Below the pieces are notes generated by a model. It saw only the letters and a list, made by a program, of their open reading frames with translations. It had not been told where the DNA came from and did no database searches. From the NCBI GenBank assembly GCA_037954325.1, contig JBBMNZ010000027.1:7818501-7882500 (forward strand): a stretch of 64,000 bases of DNA. The letters run 5' to 3'. The stretch comes from Fistularia commersonii. Taxonomy: Eukaryota > Chordata > Actinopteri > Syngnathiformes > Fistulariidae. Below, piece by piece: positions 35,991-47,242 of the stretch. The translations under genes were made by a program, and so were the position numbers. How positions within the stretch are numbered: position 1 is the stretch's first letter; the number at the start of each line of letters is the position of its first letter.

Positions 35991-36401
35991 TATGTAAAAT
36001 ATAAAACCAAATTAACGATTTGATTTTATTCAAGCCTAAGATTTAAATGAGGCGGTCTTTGAGTTCCAGAAAAATTACATCAATGGATGCTGCATCAATG
36101 TAGCTGAAGGCTGAGCCGTGAACGACAAACAATGTTTGCTTTGTAAATTCATAACATTCTCAATTTTGGTCGTTTCATCCTCCTCCCTGGACTCAGCGTC
36201 TTGTTTGCTTTTGATAGGCAAACGGCAAAAATATATTCAAAAATAGGGAAAAATGTATTCAGATAAAAAATGATTCCTTCCAGTTTCATGTTACCAGACG
36301 ATGGCGGTATTGTCCCTGCTGATCCTGATGTGTATGTCAAATGGAAAATGTTCAGCCTATCGTAAATGTTCTTTAACGTTTAGTCCCACCCTCTTTTATG
36401 A
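35991..36401. other. ctsh-wdr76 intergenic DNA
   Basis: AT-rich sequence between the LINE and the wdr76 promoter. No gene seen. Confidence 0.6.
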
Positions 36402-36495
36402 TGACGTCCACTTAAACCAATCAGCAGCTAGTATTCTGTTTCACAACACCTACAAGACCAGATGATTACAAAATTTTTATACCATGTGGCGCCAA
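36402..36495 (+). promoter_or_regulatory. wdr76: wdr76 promoter motifs: CRE-like, CCAAT, E2F-like
   Basis: TGACGTCC (36402-36409) is one base from the CRE palindrome. An NF-Y-type box, aaCCAATcag, lies at 36417-36421. GTGGCGCCAA (36486-36495) matches the E2F palindrome TTGGCGCCAA at nine of ten bases. All lie 110-210 bp before the start codon. Such a set is typical of cell-cycle genes, which fits WDR76, but binding is inferred. Confidence 0.45.
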
Positions 36496-36608
36496 GTGAC
36501 TCTTACATGGTTAGCTGTGTTCCCAGCTGAGCGGGGAGGAGACTTAGTTGACTTGGAGAGTGTCCTCAAAGAATACGCCAATTTTATTTGTACTACTTAA
36601 TCTACGAT

Positions 36609-39600
36609 ATGACGACCAGACGTGGAACGAGAAAAGCCGACGCTGTTGTGAAGGTAATAGTTATTAGCAGGTACAGAGTTGCTTCTCAACCCTCCAAAAT
36701 TTGTTGCTAGCAAGTAGCGTGTGTAAGTAACGGTGGAGGAGCGAGAAAACATGAGAAGGTTGAACAGAGAAAACAAAACAATTCAATGAAGTATATTTCA
36801 TCTTTGAAAAGTATTTCAACGATAATGTTATTTATCGTCATGTAATGAAAAATTTGTACCTTTTAGCAGGACATGACGCCGATGCCTCCCGAGGTTCGAC
36901 GATCATCTCGACGTGTCCTAGGACCTAAACGTTTACGATATTCCTCTGATCATCCCTCTCCTCAATCACCAACGAAGAAGGTGAGTCGATTGACTAAACT
37001 TTGAGAAACGATCCTCTTACCAGCAAAGATGGATAATTGGTGGAATCGGACGTCAGCCACCCAGTTGATACGTATGTACTCTTATTATTAGTAAAACGTA
37101 TTAGCAAACAATTCTGTTAAATAGTCTATCTATTCAACTGGCACTGGTTGTTAATTCAGTGTCATATAGGCATTGTGAGTTCAAGACCCACCGACTGTCA
37201 GTGTAAGTGATATGAACGAATAAATGGTTACATAATGGATACATAACTTAGAGTACTGTGCAAAGTTTTTTGCAGGTGTGGGGAAAAAGGATGCAAAGGA
37301 AGAATACTCAGAAAGCCTCTGTTGGCTTGTGTCAACATAGTGCTGCATTATGTGCACGATTAGCCAATCGTCCCAAAAGCCGGTCCTAGTGATCAGCAGT
37401 TTCATCTATAATTTGAAAATGAGTGATAAACTGAAACAGCTGTGTATGAGGTTAAGAGCTGGTTGAGGAAAAGCAAAACTTTGCTGCTGAGGTTGGACCG
37501 TGTGTGTGTGTACATAGGTTGTATGTACAAAGTGAAAAAGACAAATGTCTTAGCAGTGAAATATGTATTTACCAGTAAATAAATACATAGATATCTGAAT
37601 GTACAAATATGCATACAAACAAATGTCGCTGAACAGTGGGTACGTGTTGCAGCAATGACAATGAACATTACAGCAGATGAATCGTTTATAATATTGCATT
37701 TATGTCCAGAGGCAATGAGTATTGTCCTTGTAAGGTGAGGTTGTGGATGATATTTTCATGTCACAGGTCATACACCATGGCAAGACCAAGCACAGCATAT
37801 TAGGTAGATCTATTGCATCAACGGGGTTGCTCCCAGTCTAAGCCAACTGGTGTTTCAAGATGTGCTATCCAAGCTGTTTTGAAATTGCACATAGTAACCG
37901 TCAATGCCAAGGATCATCGATTTGGTGGTAGGCCAAGGAAACTTAGTGCAGAGCATGTAAAACACTTTGAAATTGGATTATAGCCATCTGTGCCATCAGC
38001 TTGGAAATGTCAGAAACCAGCGGGACCCAGGCATGGCCATCTATCTCCTGGAGAAGTCTGGCCAGAACATTTCATTCACTGTAATATAACATATTAACAA
38101 GAGCTCAGAGAAATGGCACTCCACAAAATTTGAAATATTTGGCTGTAGCAGAAGGCAGTTTGTTCATTGAAGGGCTGTCTGCAGGAAACACTGAAGCACA
38201 GTAGGGGGTCCCTGCACATTTAGGACTGCCTTGCTGCCGATGAGGTTTGAAATTTAGTCTGGAGTAACATTGTCTTCAATGCTGAGAATTCCAGGCAAAT
38301 ATTCCATCCATCATGTGATTCTATCAGGGAGGCATATGATTTGCCTCAAACAGGACCACAACACCAAACGTGTAGCTGATTTTGATACAGTTTTGAAGCC
38401 AAAGGCTGGTCACACCGCACCAAAATTTGATGTGGATTGCATTTTGTTCATTCACTGCATTTTTTTTTGCCATTGATGAAAATAAACAATTAACACTTTC
38501 AGCATTCTTCATTTACAGCATTTTTTTAACACCTGCCTAAAACCTTTGGCATGTAGCCGCCACATTGGCGTTTCAGTCACCTTACTGAACCGTGAACATC
38601 AACCAGTACATATGGAGATTTACTTCTCGACTAACATCTCCCAGCCTTCTAAATAATCTAATATTTTATGTTAATGTACTTCTGTATTTATTCCTTTTAG
38701 AAAACAAAGCAACAACTTAAGAATATCCCCATGGAAAGAGAAGTTTCAAAAAAAGACAATTCAGATGTTGAAAACAGTGATTCAGCACATACATCAGTAA
38801 GTATTATAGACTCAAGCATGGAGATTCGATATTGTTTTGAGATGTAAGAATGTGCATTAAAATAGTGATCGGTAATCTTTATTTAGAAAATATATGTCAG
38901 AATTGCCAATGTACTCTCACCGCTTTGTCTTTGTTTAAAACAGGGTATAAATGGACTTTCAGAGTATGAACTTGAGCGTCTTGAGAATATCCGGCATAAT
39001 CAAGAGTTCCTGTCTTCCATCAATTTATTTAAGGTAGTGATAAATTGATTTTGATGCACATTTTTCACCCACATGTTTTGTAGAACACAGTTAATATAAT
39101 CTAATTAGACATTGCATAAGGGAAGGCCATATACTTTAATTCTGAAAACTGCTGGTTCAATATAGATAAATATGTTCTACAGTTTGGAAATCATTTTTAG
39201 ACAGTAATTTTGAGTACTTCAAAATTCTACGAGGATGAATTTTGATAATAGTGAAGTTGTAAAGTTGAAGTTGGTACTATTGCGCATAAAATGTAGTCAT
39301 TCATATCAATTCGATCCTCTTTTTCTTGAATGTTCCTCTGAGTTTAAACTTTTTCTGGTTACAAATTTTAAACAGTGTTTACCGTGGCCATACTGTTGTA
39401 GTAACTTTGTTTCGTATTCTTTTCTTGAAAGCTATCCGATGATTTCAAACAGTCAAAACGACCAAAGCCACCACAGAGGGGTCTCAGGTACAATCTTCAG
39501 TTAACTGTTGATTGGAGCATGTGCATGTGAAACCGCAATGGTCTAAACAGTACAACACCCCTTCAAAATCTTGATATGATAAAAAGATGTCTTAGCTGGT

Positions 39601-40155
39601 TTGACAATTTGTTGGCAAAACTGTAATAATAAAATAATGAAAGTTTTTTTTATTTATTTATTCCTAAACATTTTTACCAGATGTGGTTACAATCCGTGCA
39701 TCCAACTTGTTATTTCCAATATCAATAACGTCAACATTCAAACCATTGACCATCAGATGTCGACACTGTGTTCCATTACTACAATTGTAGATCTCAATCT
39801 GCTGTAAAAATAGTGCAGCCCTCACGAAAATCTCTGCGGCTCCAAAACAAAGAGGCCATAATTGTTGACCTTCCCACCTCACCACCAACAGCAATGAAAT
39901 ATTATGAGGTAAATACATATTTATACCTTTTTTTGAAGTCAAATGTGCATCTTCCCTGCTGGGTTTTAAATGTATCTAAGTTTTTAAAACTATTTTCATT
40001 TTATTCCTTTCTGCCATTTGGTAAACATTTTTGAATGACTTTACTCTGGTTTAAAGCAGTCCGAGAAGAAACCCCCTGGCCCTCTTCTCATGGTGCCAGT
40101 TAACATGGATGAAGGAAGCAAACTGCCCCCAGAACTTCTTGAGCTCTGCTCTGAT
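36609..40155 (+). CDS. wdr76: wdr76 exons 1-7: disordered basic N-terminal part
   Basis: Residues 1-204 are low in hydrophobic content and rich in Lys, Arg, Ser and Pro (VRRSSRRVLGPKRLR, PQSPTKK). They include the conserved helix LSEYELERLENIRHNQEF in exon 4 and a Pro-rich stretch (LPTSPPTAMKYYE, then KKPPGPLLMVPVN). This is the least conserved part of the family. Exons 2 and 7 both begin at tandem AG acceptors three bases apart. The 1.7 kb intron 2 holds a Tc1-like relic. Confidence 0.88.
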
Positions 40156-42439
40156 GTAAGAGTGCACGTTTCTTTCACATCACCCAACAGATTTTATGTG
40201 GTTATACATCTGGCGTTCTTAAAATTTAAGGAAAGCATTTACAGACTGCATGTACATTATCTTTATAGCAAGTGTTCTAAAGCTAAAAGTCTGTCATATA
40301 TTTAAGCTAGCTGTGCATATTTTGTTGCTCTGTTTTGCTATTGTATTTTGAACCTAAGCAGACTATAAATGCACATGTTTACTTGAGCTAATTATGTATG
40401 AACCTTAAAGTTTAAAATCTTTAAATACTGAGTCTTTGTGTGTATTTTTGTGGGTTTTTTTTTCCAGTTCATGTGTCATCATTTTCAGTTTCTAAACATT
40501 TATTTTCATAGGTCACTATGAAAGAGAAGAAGATGGGTCGTGATCTGAAAGAGTAAGGTTTTTTTGACCTATCACAATGCATAGAAAAAACTGACCTCTT
40601 GTCCTTCAGTGAGAAATAAGATGGCCATTTATGGCTGTTAAACCCTGTGACTGACGAAATCTCCACTATTCATAGGTACCGCACCACTCTTTCGTCCATG
40701 AGGATAACCGAAGATACCGTGGCAAAAGTGGTGAAAAGTCGCATCTTTTCTGCCACTTTTCATCCCTGTGCTACCAGCCTCTTAGTGGCTGCAGGGGACA
40801 AACAGGGCAACATTGGACTCTGGAATGTGGTGTGTATTTCTTTCACTGTTGATAATACTGTGATACTCTGTATTTAATACTCCTATAGGAAATATAGAGT
40901 TCAGGATATACATCCATATCAACAGCTTTTTGAGATCCATAATGTTTATATGGAAAATGCAGAATTTGCCTGTGTATTCCACTAGGGAGGGGATTGGGCA
41001 GATGATGGAGTTTTGCTGTTTGAGCCACACAGCCGTCCAGTCAACTGCTTAGCGTTCTCCAAAACTCATCCTGCCCACCTGCTAAGCAGCAGCTATGATG
41101 GATCTCTGCGCTGCATGGACATTGAGAAGGCAGTCTTTGATGATGTAAGATTTGCTTTTTTTCAGTTCACGTCACATTTTCTTGCACAGGCATTGGGTAA
41201 ACATTTTTCTGAAGGAATGTCTGCACCATTTTCTAGGTGTATGACATTGAAGAAGGCCTGAAAACGTTTGATTTCATGTCACCTGACTGCTCGACCTTAG
41301 TGGTTGGGAACATTTATGGAGAAGTTGCCATAGTGGATAGACGCACCCCAGGGTATCCTATCATTCATATCCTATCATGTCTGGGAATTTTGTGGTATTG
41401 TAATATGCAGTTCAATACAGACATGTTAACAAACTGTAAACATTCTTTGCAGGCATTCTCATGAGTCCCTCCACACTCTGGATTCCAGTACAGTGCGTTG
41501 TGTCAGTGTCCACCCTTTACAGCAGCAGTACTTTGCTGTGGCAGAAAGCAAGTATGACTGTTTTCATGTATTTATTTGTCTTTGTTTTAAGTAAGAGGGA
41601 GATTTTATGTGTATCATTTTGTTATTAAAACTGCACTAAATCGCCCTTTGGTTCTTGTGTTCAGGATTGTGAGTATTTATGACAGCAGGATACTGAAGAA
41701 GACCAGCAGCAAGCCTGTGTCCCAGTTACATGGCCACTTAAAATCAATATCCAGTTGTTATTTCTCCCCTGTTAGCGGTAACAGAGTTCTCACCACCTGT
41801 TTGGATAACCACATAAGGTATGGCATGTAATATTGCACATGTAATATTGTGTTCTACCTTTGTTATTCTTCAACCTCAACTCAATATCTTTCACAGGATA
41901 TATGATTCATCTGCAGTGATGACCACTGCACCCTTGCTGTTATCAAAGAGGTACATCTAGCTTGTCTCACAGGAGTTACTTTTGTAATGACTAACTCTTT
42001 GTGATGTTTTTGTCCAATGAATTATCCTAACTGCTTACAATATGCTGTATACGATTCCAAAATTTGCAAGAGACTCATAATCACTCATCATCGCCGAATT
42101 AAATTTTTCTGGGTGAGAATTGATTACTTTTCTGCTTTTCATTGGTGTTGAGGCTTACAGTCTTTCTTTTTATTCATTTCCAGTATTAATTTGCATACAG
42201 GACGTTGGCTGTCCAAAATCGTCGCAGTATGGGACACCAAGCAGGAAGATTGCTTTGTGGTGGGGAGCATGTTGAGACCACGGAGGGTGGATGTTTTACA
42301 TGAAAGTGGTCGGCTACAGCACTCGTACCAAGACACTGAGAACCTGACTACTGTGCTGTCAGTCACTGCCTTTCACCCTACGAGGAATGCTTTATTAGGT
42401 GGCAATGGTTCAGGCCGTATTCATGTCTTTTCTGACTGA
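36609..42439 (+). CDS. wdr76: WD repeat-containing protein 76 (complete, 15 exons)
   Basis: A nuclear WD40 protein that, in mammals, binds chromatin at DNA damage sites and acts as a CUL4-DDB1 adaptor. Exons: 36609-36653, 36870-36980 (or from 36867), 38701-38796, 38944-39033, 39432-39487, 39791-39908, 40060-40155 (or from 40057), 40512-40552, 40676-40829, 40986-41144, 41237-41352, 41453-41551, 41665-41817, 41897-41950, 42184-42439. The total is 1,644 nt, 547 residues (human 626; the shortfall is in the N-terminal linker). Landmarks are a basic N-terminus (MTTRRGTRKADAVVK), LSEYELERLENIRHNQEF, and the WD40 region with YDGSLRCMD, VDRRTPG, TGRWLSK and the end GSGRIHVFSD. All phases agree. It is convergent with frmd5, as in human. 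Confidence 0.93.
37251..38556 (+). mobile_element. Tc1/mariner-like transposon relic in wdr76 intron 2
   Basis: A 1.3 kb element has terminal inverted repeats: the left end (37251-37310, 'tactgtgcaaagttttttgc', 'aggtgtggggaaaaagg') matches the reverse complement of the right end (38498-38556). A TA lies at the left junction. Between them, fragments of Tc1-type transposase can be read: SQSKPTGVSRCAIQAV, a GRPRKLS box near 37930, a QETLKH region near 38180, and a late piece ending in PQHQT. Several stops and frameshifts break the frame, so it is inactive. It lies in the same orientation as wdr76. Confidence 0.85.
40512..42439 (+). CDS. wdr76: wdr76 exons 8-15: WD40 propeller
   Basis: Residues 205-547 form the beta-propeller. 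Blade-like repeats can be followed at ATFHPCATSLLVAAGDKQGNIGLWN, CLAFSKTHPAHLLSSSYDGS, LVVGNIYGEVAIVDRR, VSVHPLQQQYFAVAESKIVSI, CYFSPVSGNRVLTTCLDNHI, and the last blade ending IHVF. The VDRR and YDSR ends resemble the WDxR-type motifs by which DCAF proteins contact DDB1. The introns here are very short (about 80-370 bp). Confidence 0.92.
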
Positions 42440-42623
42440 GATGGAACTCAAACACATGTTCATTTTGTCAAAGGGTTAATAATACATTTAGATGGAGTAG
42501 CTTATCCTGTGTTACTTCACGACTTGAAGTCATTCTTTTAACCGCCTACTTTTCCCTTGATGGATATTGCTCCTATTAAATTAGTTATTACCATAAAGCT
42601 ATCTCCTTTACTGTCTGATCCAA

Positions 42624-42853
42624 AATAAAACCATTAATTCTTTGTTTTTACAACACAGAACAACTTTAACCAAATATGCAGTTATTATGAAGCGTATCCT
42701 TAGAGCATTGTTCTGGTGTTGAGATATAATTTTAGGCTTGTCCTTTTTTTCAACTTATGGAAAACTTTCTTTAAAAAATGTTCAGCTGTTGCTGCAAAAA
42801 TGCCCAAACATTCCACCCACTAACAGATGTGTATTCTCTTACCACTAAATAAA
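42624..42853 (+). terminator. candidate wdr76 poly(A) signals
   Basis: AATAAA hexamers lie at 42624-42629 and 42848-42853, which are 185 and 409 nt after the wdr76 stop codon. Confidence 0.5.
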
Positions 42854-45800
42854 ACGCACAGGAATATATTGCTCTTGTTATTCCTGTGTTGATCTGGACT
42901 CGTGCTGGTATAAGGTGTCTTCAAAGAACATGCATGGCCCTCTTTGCAAAACGTTATGAGGGATTTTCGCACAGCTGCATCGTACTTTTTTTTTTACATT
43001 CCTTTTCTATGCTTGTCTTGAAGGTCTGGAATGAAAAATAATGTCCCATGATAATCTTTGTTTCACATTTTCAAATTCATTATTGTCATGGTTGATCTGT
43101 GTGGTGCATTTAAAGTAGCCAAGTGCCTCTCTTCCATTCCATTCACAGTTAAAGGAATTGTTACAAATTATTGAGCCTGTGCCTTTGTCAGGGTAAATAA
43201 GGTGAAAAACATACTAAATGTTCACCTGATTTTCTTTGGTTTATGTAACCCAAGTATTTTCTGTGACTCTTTTTTTGTTAGCATTGACATTTGAAAGGCA
43301 AAACTATTTTAGTTCAGAGTTGTGTAGATTAGTAGAATGTATTTTCAGTTGAAAGTAATTGAATAAATAGACACGTCTGAATTTCAATGACAGTAATCAT
43401 GTCGTCTATCGTAACATGTCTTGTCACCGCTAGATGGCACTGTTGGAATTTAAAAGCCCACAGAACAATATTAATAAGTTCACAAGCAGGGAAACAGAAG
43501 CTTTGTTCTGATTACACATCTCAAACATTACCCTTATACATTTACGTTATGTATTCAAGATACAAGTTGTAGCCAGACTAGCTGCCAGATGTCAAGAATA
43601 TATATTTATTCATAAATAGATAACACCAGTCATCAGTTAGTGATTTGAAAGCAGTCTTGTTTGGCGGTAACAAATGCAGACCACATGCTTACAGACATTT
43701 CCATGTGCAAAGCCATGGATGGTACATGAAAAAACTATAAGATCGTATCTGAGGCCATAATCCCGACATATAGTTCAGGAAAATTAATGCATTAATTGAT
43801 ACAAGGTGTCAATGGAGCCCCCTTGACAATGTGATAGTGATTAATTTGATTACAGATTTTAGCTATAAAACCCATATATTTAGTCTGCATTCATAAAAGA
43901 ATAGGAGGTCAGGTAGTTAATATGCTACTTATGCTATTTTAATACAAATTTAAAATTTTAATAATAATATCCTGTCCACTTTGGGAAAACAAGCATTAAA
44001 ATCAAAACACAAGATCAGTCTATTGTCAGGTGTTTTTGTTAATTTTCACATCTTCACAAGAAAACTTGCATCTACTTGTACCTTGAGTCAAAGAAAGCAG
44101 TCTAGGGTTCAGCAACAAGCAAACATGGTTTACATGAACACTTTCAGACAGTAGCTATTTTAGAGAAGTATCTTGACACCGGAGAGCAAAACCGCTGAAG
44201 GTTACCAGCAGTATTTCCTTCAAACATGCAACTAGAGGCCCTCTGACTATTCAGCATTTTGCATGTCAAGCGGAGACACAAACATGATTTTGCAGTTTAC
44301 ATGATCTATTAACCATAATCTGTAAAATTTATTGCTCAATTTTCTTTTCCGGACTTGACATAAAAACATGTAGTTTTTTTTACTATCAGAGGTAACCATT
44401 ACCTTTCTAAGTCGACCTCATTCAACATCAATCACAATTCCCCAAGCCACATTTCCATCACATCAAATATTCCAATAATTAAGTCTGAAAAACAACCCAG
44501 AATATGATTTTCAATGTTTCTGTTGCTGAAGCTCATTTATCTCATAACTATGAGTCAATGGAGGCTGAGAAGTACACAAGCATTTCACTTTTTCTTAATT
44601 GTATCAATACTAGACAATAAATTAATGAATAAATAAATAAATTAACAATCAACTCTCACAGTCTTATCTACTGTTCCAAATGATTGTGATTCTTAATAAC
44701 AGTGTTTGTGCTACTCTGTGACATAGAGTCGAATATTAGTACAGAGAACTTTCTTTTCCAGGTGGTTTCATATTCCTCAACTCATCACTATTTTGAAACA
44801 TTTCTCTTGTTGCATAACTAGACATACATTTTTAAAAGTGTAGAAATGAAGCACACGATGATCAACTTAAATCTACCACTGTCCATTACAGAGCACATAC
44901 CACTCTGAATCAACCACATGTAGTCTTGTCGCAAGGAACACAAGTAACCGACTTCATGATTAGAGGTGATTGCTTTAGGGCAGTGAAGACACACTGCTAG
45001 TTAACCTGTGAAACAACACACAATAAGGCTGGGAAAGCACAAGACTATCAAGAGTTTCCCTCTGTTGACTAAAATGATATTAAATCTTTGGTAAGCATGA
45101 TAGAGACTGCAGTAAGACGTAAACATGACTTGTCTTAGGTTATCTTGTCAGTGAGCGCAGGTCTAAGAACCACATGTCCAACTTTAGAACACAAAACCCA
45201 TTGAAAGTCACCATAAAACAAAACAAATAGATACTGTGAGATTAACAATTTGAGCATGAAACCCAATTTCCATACTTTCCCATTTTACTGATCAATGCAT
45301 ATGTTAAAGTAAAGCAGGGCGGAAAAAAAAAACAAACGTTGGATTTCCTTTCCTCAACACCGGGTAAAGTTGGAAACAGACCTAATTTTTGCACTTTACA
45401 AAGGTAGAGCGATATCTGGTGTCACATAACGGAAAGGATCCTGTTTTTACAGAACAGTATTGCACATCAAGATCTCACAGAGGGTAAGAGTCAAAGAGCT
45501 AACCAAACACTTCACTATCACTACAGCATTAGCTCACATGAATCCGTCATCTTTAAAACTAGCTTTGTAATACTGTAAAAGTAACTACTGCAAATTGACA
45601 ACTGCTTACACACACTGATTGTAGTTATTTGCGTTATTTGGTGGCTATTTAAAAAAAAAGTCTAGAAATCATTACTTACTTAAATCTTCACAAAGGTTTG
45701 ATTTATAGTTTTATGATAATACAACAGATAGAGCTCGAGTTTTTGGACAAATGGCCATGTAAACACAAAATCATGTCGATGGACAATTATATCACAACTC

Positions 45801-46432
45801 TTAAAATAAAACAAAATGATTCCAAAATTCAAAAAGAGCAGCACACATAGCACACCTGGCTTAAATCGCCAATGAATTTGTGAATACAACCAATGCTTGG
45901 TCGCTTACCACATAATGCCAGGGAGGTTGCAGGTTTTTTTCCCCTACTATTCTAATACTTATGTGTAATTTGAAGCAGACTGCATTGAATTGATCATCCT
46001 ATTTCATTGTCAAAACTACTTGGCTCATTGCTCCAAATTCTGTATATGCACCCTTGTTCACCATTTCACACTTTCACTATCCTGCTAATTGTGGAATTCA
46101 GTCTCAATGCTAGTATCATAGCATTTTATCAATGTTGGCTTTGGAATTAGAAAGGTAGATCAGTTAGACTGGCATCCATCTTCTCTAAAAACTTGCTCAA
46201 ACTTTCAGTTGGAAGCAATCACACGGCACGTCAGGTTACTCGATCATATGATAATGTTACAACATATAAATTAATACAAAAATAAAGGCAATTATCTGTG
46301 GTTGATTGAGAGAAATCTGTCAGACATAATTGTCCCTTTCACTTGTTAGATTAAACCCTGTAAATATGACCCTATGAAAAAATAAAATATCTTGACATGA
46401 CCTCAACCTTGAACTTACTAAGAAAAAATTGA
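42854..46432. other. wdr76-frmd5 intergenic DNA, no gene seen
   Basis: This is AT-rich sequence between two convergent genes. No open frame resembles a protein and no structural RNA was recognised. Several minus-strand AATAAA hexamers occur (for example near 43605), so part may be a long frmd5 3' UTR, which cannot be settled without transcript data. Confidence 0.6.
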
Positions 46433-46438
46433 TTTATT
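46433..46438 (-). terminator. candidate frmd5 poly(A) signal (proximal)
   Basis: TTTATT on the plus strand (AATAAA on the minus strand) lies about 215 nt after the frmd5 stop codon. Confidence 0.4.
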
Positions 46439-46652
46439 GTCATTGTAGGGATGGAAACCGAATAAGCAAGGCTCTACAAATAACAGTCCGTGGCTTGTGA
46501 CAGGAACTTCGCCTGGGAAAAGCTGTGTGAACGTTGGGAGTGTGGCTGCCTTTTTTTTTTTCTCTTCCGCTGCTACCTGACTCTCCCACCGATCTGTTTG
46601 TTGTAAATATTTGTCCCATTTTCCACCAAATCTCTGCATCATTTACCGCGCC

Positions 46653-47242
46653 TCACTTGCTGATGAGGAACCCTCCCATCCATCTCAACTTACAGGCGAA
46701 CCAGCGCCGCAGCGGGCAGAAGTATTCAAAGTGGAACTGCTGGAATTCGGGTGTCTTTCGGATGTCTCTCAGGAAGGCAATGTCCAGGTCTGACTCTGTC
46801 AGCATGATGAGGAGCAGCAACAGGGCAAACAAGAGCCCTATGGTGACGAGGAACAAACGTAAAACGCTCAGGATGAACTTGTTCAGCTCCTCTACGTCAC
46901 TGGGTGGAGGTGGCCTGCTTCTACCCGTACGCAGTGCTCTCCTTGCGGCCCGGAACTCTCCTGCATGCCCCTCCATTGACGTCCCCGCTTGCGAATCCTT
47001 CTCCTCATCGACGCTGCACGTGGCGCCATTCAGGTGTCGCGCCACGGGCATCTCCATACCGTGTTCCGCCACGGGCGTGGGCAGAACGCTGTCTGAGGGG
47101 TTGTAGGCCTCGTCTGAGATGACCGCTGACGTACTTGCCTCGCCGCCCTCCACGATCTGGCCCCGAGATGACATGAAGGAGTCGCTATGAGAGACAGAGC
47201 GCACAGGTGTGGAATGAGCGCTGTCGCGGAGGGACTCCAGCC
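46653..47242 (-). CDS. frmd5: frmd5 last exon: linker, transmembrane segment, C-terminus
   Basis: The 590-nt final exon encodes a Ser-rich linker (LESLRDSAHSTPVRS, then SDSVLPTPVAEHGMEM) and an acidic stretch (VDEEKDSQ). A single hydrophobic segment follows (KFILSVLRLFLVTIGLLFAL and onward), then the highly conserved tail ESDLDIAFLRDI, YFCPLRRWFACK. The linker between VDEEKDSQ and the membrane segment (an Arg/Pro-rich run with RTGRSRPPPPSD) differs most from mammals. The stop is at 46653-46655. Confidence 0.95.

Noticed and set aside
39235..39504. 89-codon plus-strand open frame in the wdr76 region
   Set aside because: Only the part from 39432 to 39487 is an exon by frame and splice sites. 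The rest is intron read-through.
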